This document shows positions 11,901-23,900 of a stretch of 64,000 nucleotides of DNA, in pieces. This DNA is from Pelecanus crispus. Its lineage: Eukaryota > Chordata > Aves > Pelecaniformes > Pelecanidae. Under the pieces are notes generated by a model. It was not told the origin of the DNA, did no database searches, and worked only from the letters and a program-made list of their open reading frames with translations. The translations under genes and the position numbers were made by a program. Each line of letters begins with the position of its first letter. Positions within the stretch are counted from its first letter, which is position 1. The stretch covers positions 937,501-1,001,500 of the forward strand of contig NC_134645.1 in the NCBI RefSeq assembly GCF_030463565.1, in the 5' to 3' direction.

Positions 11901-14900
11901 CTTTGTTGTGTTTCTCCTCCTCTTCTATTAATGATACCAAGCTGTCCTAGGAGGTTAGTCTTAAACTCTGGTTAACTTCTGATTTAAACCAACTGCAGTG
12001 TGAAGTCTTTACAACTAACTGCAGTGGCAGTTGACTTAATCGATGCTAAGTGGCCGCATGTGTCTTAACTCCTCCTTTACCAGGTAGAGACCCTGCTAAA
12101 AGGGTCAAACCCTTGTTAGAAGAATATGTCCAAGTGTCATAGTCCAAAGTTTGTGCTGAAATCAATCTTTCTGACATTCACACTGAAGGATGCTTTTGCA
12201 AGTGGGACCACACGTGGACACCGTAACACATCCTGGATTATGGATTGTGTGGGTTGAGTGTGAAGCAAACCTGTCGAGATGGGAGCGTGTCAGCAACTCT
12301 GAACCTCACTGCAGTAGCTGGTGGTCATCTTATTGAACAGGAACAGCCTGCATGGACAGCGTGTTTGCTCCGATGGAAATTAGCGGTCAGAATTGAGCAT
12401 GTGGGCCAATTTCCCCCAGACAGCGTTGGGTATCTAGGAGTACCAAAAGGCATTCCTAGATCTGACAGCACAGCTATCTTCTTGCCTTTTGCAGTCACCC
12501 CCTTTGGTTCAAGCACAAATGTCTCTGTCAAAGCACAGGTATCTTCCAACTACAAAATCAAATTAGAAGGAATGGGAAGGCATATGCTGAGTTTTCTTAA
12601 TGGAGCAGATTATCTCTTTTGTGTCTAAGTCCCGTTCATCAGCTATATAATTGTGAGAGAACAGCTGTATGTTGTGGCATAATTGGATTGGAAACCACGT
12701 GTCCGGAACCCGCGTGTTCCTGAAAAACTAGAGCTGATGTGGTTAAAATTCCCACATTTTGTGGGATTGATGCAGAGCAACTTTACATTTTATGTATTAT
12801 GTTCTTATATGTATGGTGAAGTAAAATTAGACTCTAGAAGGGCAACACGGTCAACCAAAGTGCCATCTCTTCCTCAAGAGCCTGCTGTGGGTGTTCCTTA
12901 CTGTTGTTCTCTGATTTGACTTTGACATGCCAATTTTCAGTTGATGAATAATTGTCTGTGCTGATAACTTGGGGAGTCAAGTGCAGTATGGCAGTACTCT
13001 GTGAATGGCATATTTGGTTTCTGCAGCACAGGGTATCTGATTTATGACTTTCATTTCAGTCAGTAAACTTGTCAATTAGCTGCATTTGAAAAGTGATTTT
13101 GATTAGTGCAATCAGTAAACACAAAATCTCGTCTTTGATTGCCACACTGATTAGATAAATTGTTACTTGAGGAGCTGCTAGAGAAGGCAGTTTATTTGGC
13201 CTTATAGCTCTAGGAAATGCCTAAGTTTTGACAACTAAAGAAAATATTAATTTTCATTTCTCCTCCGATTTTGTACCTTTTTGAAGTGCAATTCACTGCT
13301 CCAAGCTTTTTCCCTCGAAGATTGTTCTCTGTCAGAGCCATACGAATGAATAGTAATAAGGTGGCTTTAAATGTTTTTATGATGATTTCATTAAACTCTT
13401 TCTTAACTGTTCCCTAGAGCTGCAGAAAGATGTGGTTACAGCAGGAGAGCCGGGTCCTTTCTTTTTCAGATGGAAAGAAAGTGATTAAATAGGACGTTTT
13501 TAACTAGCCCTTAGGCAGGGGTCTGTATGAATGGGAAGCGCCGTACCAGGGCGAGACCAGCGTCATCTCACTGGGTTTCTCACTAGAGCACCATTTGACC
13601 CTGGCAGTGGAATGGAAAACGTGTTAATAAACTTCAATTAAAATGTGAAGTTCTGACCAGGGAGGGAGAGACTCTATTAGTCTGTGTAATTGTCCGGATA
13701 CTTGGGGGTCTTGCCTAGCCCAGCCTGCACAGAGGAGAAGGGTGGGGGAAACGCGGCCACTATTTTTCCTGGAATATAGGGCTTTTTCTTCCTGGAAGTT
13801 TGTGTCTGCCGGCAAGCAAAAGGAGAACTGAGCCAGGCCTAGGAGAGCTGCAGGTCTGGTTGTGGTGACAGCGCCAAAACCTGGCCCTCATCCTGGTAGC
13901 TGCAGGTGAAGAGCTACAGGTGTTAGGAACTACAGATAGGAGGGGGTTTGTGCACCTGAAAGCTTTCGTGGCAGAACTCCTCAGTTCTTCTGTACTGCAT
14001 GTATTTCTGTGGTTTCTGGTGTCTGTGAAACTTTGAAATTATTAGAAATAAAGTTGTCTTAGGATGTTTTTTGATTGAAAATAATGACATGCTTGGGCTT
14101 TACCAAATGTTTTTATTTCCTTTTTTTTTTTTAGCAATTTCATCTTTGTGCTTTTTTTTTTAATCTTTTAAGCTTCAGTTTAACATTGCGTCTTAATTGT
14201 TCGTTTCCCCCAGAGTAGCTGAAGACATTATGGGCCTTCCTTTTCTTGTGTTGCACTAATCTTGTATTCAAAAGCAAACACAGCATCACTAAAGCGTGGT
14301 GTTAGTACGGTCTGGTGTGTGGGTAAAAGTCCTTGTAATTCACAGTATAGAAGTGCCGCATATCTATCTTTAGTCCTTGTGATGCTTTAGACTGGTTTGA
14401 TTACAGTGTATATGAAATAACCAGTTACACCTGATTATGAGCATCGGTTGGTAACAGTGTGTATGTGTATATATATAAGGATAGAGAGGTGTATATATTG
14501 GGGGGTGTGTATGCATGCAGCGTTTAATAAATAGATAAGACACAGCTCGTACCCCTCTGCAGCTCAGGCGGTTGCTGGGCTGGGTGGGCTGGATTAGCTC
14601 TGCCCGGAGGAGGCCCAGGCAGGAACAGCGGAGCTGCTGGCGATCAGAATTTATTTCCCCTGACGAAACGGTGTTATCTTCAACGGGGGCTGCCCGCACC
14701 CTCCCTTGCACGCTCGAGTGCTGCTGTGAACGGTTTCTGTCCGGCTCGGACCATCCAGCCAGAGTCAGGAGAGAGGCACGGATTTTCCCTCTGTTTTTTG
14801 TTTCCCCTTTTCTTTCAAATTATTGCAAAGCTTCAGCGTACTTGAGTATTGGCAGTTTAACAGGGCCTTACTGTCCCATCGCAGCACGTCCATTAGACAA

Positions 14901-17900
14901 CTTCTGGAAGCAGCTGTTGAAATTAGGTCACACTTAAACACCATTGAAAATAATCAAAGGTGTCACTGAAACTGAAGCTTTTGATTGATGCACAATTTGA
15001 GTGTTGTGGACTGACCGGGGAGCTATTGATTAGCTGTTTCTTTTATCCTGTTTACTGAGCAGTTTATTTAGAAGAACAACAACCGTTTAATTGCATGTCC
15101 TGTTAAAGCAATGTTGTTACTGCTACGTCTTTGTACAGAGTTAGTTTGGGTAGAAGAAACAATTGAGAAGTGGGTGGTCTTTTTCATTGCAGTTTCTTAT
15201 AACTGCAATGCTAGGTCTCTGGCCAAGTTTTTACCCCAAAGGGTTTAATTCAGTCTGATTACATTATCTGAGAGATCATTAATAGATTTTTATTATTATA
15301 TTATCATTGTCTAGGTTAACTTTTAAATATATTTTTACTGTCTTTAAATATGTTCTAAATATAACTATTTAAACGTGAATAAAGTGGAACTGTTTGCTTT
15401 GTTACATGCTCTGGTCATTCTTTTAGTTTGCTTTATAGAATAACTCAGCCTGTCAGAGGGAAACTTGCACATATTTTGAATATTAAAAATGTGTTGCTCA
15501 CAAACATGGTGCGTTGTGGTGACGGCACAGCGGGGTGCGTGTATATGTGTCTGTAGCTTTTTCATGTAGCGTAGAGATGAATGTGCTTGTAAGAAATGTA
15601 AACATTAAATGATGTCTTCAGTTGTTAATGGTAAGACATGGTTTTGCATTTTTAAAAATTCAAGGGAAGATATATGTGAAGCGTTCAGCACTAACCAATG
15701 CTAGTTCTAGCAATTAAAATTGATTCTTCTTATAACTTGAAGCTTATTGGACATACTAAAAAAAAAGTTGCCTTTTATTAATTAGTACTAAGCTTGCCAC
15801 TGATGGACATAAGGGCTCTACCAAAATCAGCAGTAGTAGCCAACGACTTGGTGAAGTGTATTTGGTAGTATATCCAGTTTGAGCTTTTCTGTTTGACTTC
15901 TTAAAACTATTTTAACGTTTTGTTTTACCTTCTAGATCTTAGACCCCAGGAGTCTTGGCGAGGTCCTACGCCCTTGTTTCAACAGACACCGCAAAGGTAA
16001 GGCAGGAGGGATTGAAGTTTTGTAAAACGTGGCCAGGAGGATGTACTTGCTTCTGCCAGGCTTCACAACATTTTTTTTCCCCCCTCTTTGTTTTGAACTT
16101 TATTGTTTAAATTTGTTGAAATCATGCTGTACAGCAGGCTTTTCTTAAGTTAATTAATGTCCATGATTTATTTATATTTTGTGAGTGCACTACGTGGTGT
16201 TCATCCTTTAAAAGGCTCGAGTACTTTGTATTAAAAAAAAGAAGGCAAAAACACTTTCCATTAAAACTCAGACTTCAAAATTAACTTTACTGTTGGTGCT
16301 TTGGTACCGTTCTTGGTTCTTTGGCCTTTATCTTATTGAAGCTTTTGAGATACTATGAAATTGAACACAGAGAGCTTAAAACTGCATTAGATTTTGGACA
16401 GGCTAAACAAATTTCTTTTTAGGAGGGCTGTGGAGCTTAATGAGGCATAACTAATGGTGTTCCACTTTTATCATTTCTGTGCCGCAACCGCAGCATTAGT
16501 ACAGACTAGCCATTGATTCTTGCTACAAACCTCTTGAAGTCCTAATCAGCTTCTTTGGTACAAGTTTTTCAGGCCTGACAAGCCTATTGTAGGGCAGTGT
16601 CACTGTAGGTCAGTAGTTATTAGTTGCCACTGAAAACAGTTTCTTTAACTACTTAAGGCTGAACTGAATTAAATGCAGAAGGGACTCAGGGAAGGATTAT
16701 GGAATCTGCAGTCCAATAAGTGCCATCGAATAGAAGGAATGTGACATGGTTTGATAATAAGGGATGTTTTACGTGCGTTCCTTCATTGATGGGTTGTATG
16801 TCCTTAAGTCAGATGGACTTTATAAACTCCAGTGTACCTGTGAAAGCTATGAATAACGATATCTATCTATATTTATGGAGGAATGAGAGCGTATGTGAGA
16901 TCTTTGAAGTTTCTGCTCTGAGGCACAACTTTTTTTTTTTTTTTTTTTCATGATTTGATTTGCAAATGTTAACCATTGCAAATATCAGCTTTGGGAGAAT
17001 TTATTGAGCTCCCCACAATCACGCTTTCCATGGCAACCATTTTGATCCCTATTGAAATAAGTCCGGCTGCCTTGTCCTGTGCCACGTCAACGTGGAATAT
17101 TGCATTATAAACGAATCTTGCATTACAAACTTCAATATTACTTTGTCCATGGGAGTTGCTATTCCCACACCTTAATTAAATCCAATTTATGTAGTACCAT
17201 TTTGTGAAATACCGCTACAGGTCTGTAACTTGTCGTTACTTTTACAATGCTATAGTTTTATCATTTTACCAGGCTGTTTATTTTTGCAAAGTGAAAGAGT
17301 TCCTCAATTCACATATTAGAATTTCTGGCTGAAAGAAGTTATTGTTTGTTTCTCACTTGAAATCCACATCTTTATTACAATTGTAATGATCGACTGTCTC
17401 TCTAATCGGAACCCTATCATAAGGTTACTGTGCTTGGTTTGTGCTAGTATTTTTAGAAGTGACGGCATGCTGCCTGAGTACTTCGGAGCATCTTTGCAGA
17501 TAGATGGTGTTGGTGATTCGATCTGCTCACCTGTCCAGCGTGCCTCTGGTGTTGCGGTATTGACCTTACTATTCAGTCTCCAAACTCGAGGAAGTCCCCT
17601 GAGGTGACTTTAAATTGAAGATGTGCCATCTTCACCTAGAAAATAAGCTTTAGAGAAGCTTGGAGAATGCTGGTCTAGCTTTCGAGTGACAACAGTGTAC
17701 TTACAATGCTTTCCCTCCCTGGCAGTGCTTTGTTATACCTCTGATGGCTTATGAAAAATCACTGACTGGCCAGTTTCAGTGCTGAGGATAAGTAATTTTG
17801 CCGAGTTCTTGGAAGGTGTTTGATTTGGGAAACAAATCAAACAGCTGCTTAGGGCTCATGTTGAGTTAGTTGCCACACAGAGATAAGCATGGAGACTTAA

Positions 17901-20900
17901 GCAAAAGTTTAAACAGAAACATAAAGATAGATAGGCTTTGTGCCAGAAAAAATGGCTGAACCTGTGGGACTGAACCCCCCCGAGAGGTTTTCAGTTTCCC
18001 AGTTAATTCCCTGGGAGCTGCCAGTTTCCCATACCGCTACCCCCAAGGCTGTCCCCGCTTGCTGCTGCGGGTTCAGGTGCTGCAGGAGCAACAAGGTGCT
18101 GCCGGGGAGAGCAGCGAGGAATTGCTGTTCTCCATCACCTCTGCTCCCGGGAAGAAAGTAATTGAGGGAGAGGCCAGCCCCTGCTCCAGCCTTTTCAGAT
18201 GAAGTGGGTTGGCAGGAGGCTACGATATCCTTGATTTGCAACATCAAGCAAGGGATAAGCAAGGAGCCCTGTCCCTGCCAGCAAAGCTTTGAGCCTTTGT
18301 GCTATTTCAGGGATAGAGTATCGCAGTGGGGGCTAAACTAGCTCTTGCTTCACAGGCCTGGGTGGAAAAAACCCAGTAGCGTAAAGCTGCTTCTTCATAA
18401 CCCAGATGATCTTGTCTCCCGCATAAGATTTCTTACTTTTAAATTTAGCGATGCAGTTCAGTGCGCAGCAAGTAAAATAAAATCGGTGCATTGCCGTTGA
18501 ACAGGACAGCTTTCAGTGTGTCCTGTGCAGGCTCTGGTCTGACTGGGCTGCGTTACTGGAGGTTGCACAAGATTATTTCATGCTCTTGCCTTCAGTGCTG
18601 GTGATCTGATATGTTGCAGAGGTTAGATATATATATTTGCTACCTGGTTTCCTGGCTGATGGGAATTTGTAATCTGGTTAAGCAAAAAGAACCTGCTCCT
18701 AGAAGAGATTTCCAAAGAGGCTGAGGTTGGAACACAGAAATGTTTTACTGTATAAAGTTTCCTGAAGTTGTATTTTGGGTATCCTGTATGTATATACTGT
18801 AGGTTAATCGTAAGTCAATGTAGCTCTAGATAGTGGATTTGAGTAACTCTGCCAATATGAACTCGTGATATTCCAAGGGGCACAAATCTTTTTTTGTTAC
18901 CCATGAGGCACAGCTTTGCTGCGTACAAATCTCCACCCTCAGGTAATTTGAATTGGCAATTAATACATCCACTAGACGAACATGAAGTCAAGTGCTGCAA
19001 GGACTCTGATTTCTGTTTACCAGATGAAAATCTAAAATCTGGGTTTTTTTTAAAAAATAGTACGTAGTTCTGTGAATTAAGAGCAGCAAAAAGGTGTAAG
19101 CTGCTTTTCTGGCTTTAAGATCAGAAAATGCATTGCAGGGTTTTGTTTTTTTCTTTTCCTACTAGGCTTTTCCTCTAGAATATGTAGTGGTTCTCACCGA
19201 AAATTGCCAATTTTACTCTTTCACATGGCCTTGAAGCAAAAATGCCCCAACATAATAGTGATATTAGCGTTAATGTGTTTCATTTGGTAAATACCCCAAC
19301 TTTTTACTTAAGCAGCACGTTATTAAAATAAAAAGTTTAAACTCTGTGCCAAATACATATTAATGTCAAATGAGATTTGTGTCGAACTGTCCCGTTCTAG
19401 GCATGCAGCAAGTGTTGGCCTGTGGTCATCAGTTGCTGAGCGTATTTATCACAAGTGCATTAGCAAAGTTGTAGAGACGGAGTGACTGCTGATGGAAGTC
19501 CTAGAGCTGGGGCTATGTAGGTAATTCCCTGTAGTTTTTCTTAAGGCTGAGCAGTGTATTCTTCCTGGAGAGTCTGCTGTTTTCTAGGAATGATGCGGGG
19601 GGGGGGGGGGGTGTTACTACTCAAAATACTTATTCAAAAGGAATATCATACTTCGAATACTGATTTTGAGTATTTAGTCCCTGAAAGTGTAATGTGCTAT
19701 TAACTTTAAATGCAGTATTACTCCTCCTAATGCATGATTCGGATGACATTGTGCATTTCTAGACATACCTCTGAAGCTAAAAATAAAGCCACACAGTTCA
19801 GTACTACCACTTAGCTTTTGCGCATGTTCATTTTTAGCGCATGTATTGCACATCGCAGTTACAAATTGCATATTTGTCAGGTAAGACTCATACTTTTTTT
19901 TAAACAGGAATCAAGTTACTTCATTTCTAGGGATGGTAGGAGTTTCTTCTGCCTTTTTAAAATTCAGGCAGGTCTTAATCTGACCAGGTGGAGCAGCTGT
20001 CTTGCAGGCTTTAGTGTGAAACCAAAAGCAATTTGCATCCCAAACCAGAAAGCCTTCAGGTCCAAAATGCCTGTTGTCATTCATCTTACATTTGCCTGTC
20101 TTGATTCCGGCTTTGCCGCTGTTCCAGCTGGCGAAATGTGTGTTTAAAAGTCCTTCCTCTCCCAGCGTCGCTTCCTCCGTTGCTCAAAGCTCAGTTTCCC
20201 CAACATTGTACAGCTGGCTGCGAATCCTCCCTCGGTCATGAAAGTGATACCTCCTCCCTGAACTGCGTGTGTGTTGAAAGAATATAGCAGCCTCTGGCGA
20301 GGGTTACTCCTCCGAGGCTGAAGTCCCGCCAATTTAATCCGGCAAATCTAGGCAGAGGCTCTTTGTACGTCTCCAAAGTAACTTTCAGTTCAGCGGTGCA
20401 GCAGGTGAACATGAAATGCAGTGCTCATGCTCTCTGCTATTCCTGTCTCTCAGCAGGCTGGTCGCACACTCTTCGACTGACTCTCTCTTAAACAGGGGTC
20501 AGAAAAGATTAACTGTCTCGACTATCCAATGCTTTTCCTTTACAACAACATGTTGTACAGCAAAACATAACTTTGTGAATTCTGTAAGGAATCGTACCCT
20601 TACCCGTGCTCAGCTTTAAAGACTATCTCATGGCTATATCATTTTTCTAAATATTTTTAATCAAACAATGATTTGATGTATTATACCTGTTGCTTTCTAA
20701 TTGTAATGTTAGAATAGGTACTTGAAGGCAATTAAAACATTTCTCGTTGTTAGTAATCTAGGATGGCAAACTAGGTTGTAATGGATGTTGAATTTGCGTT
20801 CCCATATAAACTGTACACCAAATGTCAGTCAGCCCATGCCAATTAGTGCTTATGTTGCTAGGTCACCGTGGTCAATTGAAAACGGCATCAATAGAACTTG

Positions 20901-23900
20901 AAAAGGTTTCTTCCCGATCAGACCTTCTGACATATTGAGCAGAATAATGGATGGGAAAAAACAGCCAAGGCCCCTACCCTAGATTCAGAATACTCGCAGT
21001 AAGAATTCATTTGCAACCTGCAATTAACTAGAAAGAATGGACTCCCAGAAAGAGTCTGGACATTTAGAAAAGAAAGCCTCATTCTCCTGTATCGCACATG
21101 TTTAGTCTTTGGATGGTGTGTTACGTTTAGCCAACTTGGTGATATCTGGGTTTTAATCTACGTTCACGATCAGTGCGGATGAATTGGCAAATTTGCCCCT
21201 AAAATAAAAGCTGGACAGAATCCTTCCAAGGAATTTGAAAAATCTCTGATTTGTAAAATTGAATTTGCTGCTCGTGGTGGTACCTGGTTCTGTAGCTTTC
21301 AAGCTGTGATGAAGGAAGCAGCGAGCAAATGTGGCCTTTTGGTAAGAAAATCTTGGAGGATATTTCCCCCCTCAGCGATTTATCTCTAACAACTTGGCCA
21401 TCTGCAGTACCGCTGCGGGCATAGCTGTATGTGACAGTGTTTAACTCTGAGACAAATTGAATGATTTATCATATGAGACTGTAGAAATTTGGATTTTGCG
21501 GTGCAAAACTCTCTCTAGGAGTTAAGTTCACGCTGCAGCGTGTTTCTTCTTTTACAGAACTGCTGGGGCTGCTCCTCTCCTTGCCTGGAACCGCATGCTG
21601 CAATCCCAAAATCAGTACCCGCCAAGTCAGTACCAGGGGCTGGGCGGACCAATGAATTACCCACAGAGACCCGAAGATCGGATGGACAGGGGAAGACAGG
21701 TATGAAAACCCTGCCCCATTTTGCACCTTTTGTTCTCTCCTCCTGAGTAAGGCTTCCTTCGTGTGTGGCTGCGGAGAGCGAATGCAGCGCGGGTAGGCAT
21801 TCCTGCGCCGGTTTTAGCCCAGTAGCTGTGTCACCAGTGAAAGCATTGGCAGGTAAGCTTCCCAGCCTTGTCCAGCCCCTCCGTGCGTACCCCTGGCAAA
21901 AGGCCCTCATCGTGACTTTGCCACCACGGCTCTTCGTTAAAAGTAGATCAAACATGCTACCAAGTCACATGCTTCTTGCAGCCGGAGAAAGCATAATCTG
22001 AAGGCAAGTATTTCAACCAGAGTCTTCCTCTTCTGTAAGGAAATCTATCAGCTACACATTTTTGGGGATAGAAGGGTTTCTCCCCAGTACGTTTAAAATG
22101 TAGATTATTATGACTCCATTAATCTTTCCCCTGAAATGTTCATTGGCTTTCAGCTGAAAAACTGCTTAAGTGCAAATGTTAGATCCTAGTAGCCAGAGAA
22201 ATAAACGTCTGTGAAAGTACATGTGAAGATAGCTTTGTGTGGTTAAATGAAGACAAGTGAATGTGACAGGAGAACCTCATCCAAAATTATAGGTGACTTT
22301 GTCATCAGTTTATGAAAATGCTACAGAATGAAAATGCTTCTTGAAAGCAGCAGGTGATTTTATGTGATTTTTTGTGTGTGTGTGTGTGTTCCCAGTAAAA
22401 ACATAACCTGTATATACTCTTGTACTAGAAATTAGAGTATTTACAATGCTATATACTAGTTTAAAATAAATTTCAGGTCTTTAATATTAAACTTTTAAGT
22501 TCAGTTGCTGTTTTGGTAAGTCAGAACTATTACTCAGCTGTGGGAAGGTTACTGATCAGTAATGGAGAAAGAGGAGGAAGAGCACTCAGCTGCTTGGTAA
22601 CAGCACTGTTTCCCAGTCCTTTAGATGGAAACTAAGGCACAAACTGTTTGAAATTTGCCTTCTGTGGGATCTAGTTCAGCTACCTCTCATAAACGTGCTC
22701 GAGACAAGACACTTCTTAGTGTACGCTCTTAGTTTTTCTTTTCTTCTTCCCAGTCTGCCCATCTCCCAAGTAGGCAAATACTTGTGTTACACGGTACAGC
22801 ACAAACACAGTCCAACTTGGTGTTTGACTTCTGGGCCTGTTTCTCTGTGCTATTGGCAGCACGCAGTCATTTTCACATAGGTACAAATTCTGTCCTGCTG
22901 TGTGTGTATTGGATAATATCCCAGTCTCCTCTGCTTATACAGCAGGGACTGAGTACAATCCATTTAAGTTGGAATGTCATACATAATGTCACAGCATATG
23001 TGAAAGTCATCTTACAGCATTTTTACCGCTTCTCTGATTCTGCTTTATGGGGTTTCTTTTTTTTTTTTCCCTGTTCTGGTTGGGAGACTCGGGTAGCGCT
23101 ATCTACCACAACCACTTTCTGCACCGTGACATTGTTACGGTGTGGGGGTTTTGAGGCGGCTAATAGAATAAAAACACATACTGTTCAAACCAAGTTTGTA
23201 AGAGAAGAGCCTTTGGCCTTTGCTGGGGAAGCTTTTTGCAGAGTGTCGTGTGCTCCTCTGTCTGGTTCAGCTTGTCAGGACCGAAGCCCAGCAGAGACAG
23301 CCTGTGAGCTGCTAATACCGTCCTCAGCATTGTCTGCCGACTGCGGGATTACATGGTGCTGCTGAAAAGATCTATAGACAGCAAGCAGCCTGCCCCAGCG
23401 CTCCCAACTCTTACACTCTTGTTTGACTGAACCCTTGTTAGCAGCAGTGAGACTCCCTTCTCCCCCCCCAACTCCTACCCTGAAGCATTTTTAGCGCAGA
23501 GGAGGCTTTTGAGACTGGAGTAAGAATCATCTTTAGCTCGTTCAGTTGTCATATTGGTGTTGCGGCAAGAAACGGGGCGAAAAAGAGAGGCAAGTATGCC
23601 ACCGTGCACTCTTGCTCCCAGTTGAGTGGGGAGTCATTACCAGTACAAGTCCTTCCAGGACTGGTTTTGCCTATAAGCAAAACCAGACAGCGTGAGTTAT
23701 GATCACATTAGGCTTAATGGGGAAACAGTGGGGCTTGGGTCCTGGCTGTGCTGCCCAGCTATAGTCCCCAGTGGTGTTTTAAGTATAATTCAAACTTGGA
23801 TGGGGTGTATCGATAGGATGGGTTTTCAAAAATCTTTCGGTTTGTGTTACACAGGTTTACCCAAAACGCTGGAGGCAAAGGAATAAATGCATAATTGCAC

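Larger units (their letters stand above)
15997..21557 (+). other. XRN2: XRN2 intron, 5.6 kb
   Basis: No exon is found. The intron contains CNE-like stretches at 16950-17260 and 20640-20930, and a 15-base G run at 19597-19611 that may be variable or mis-assembled. The remainder shows nothing recognisable. Confidence 0.65.
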
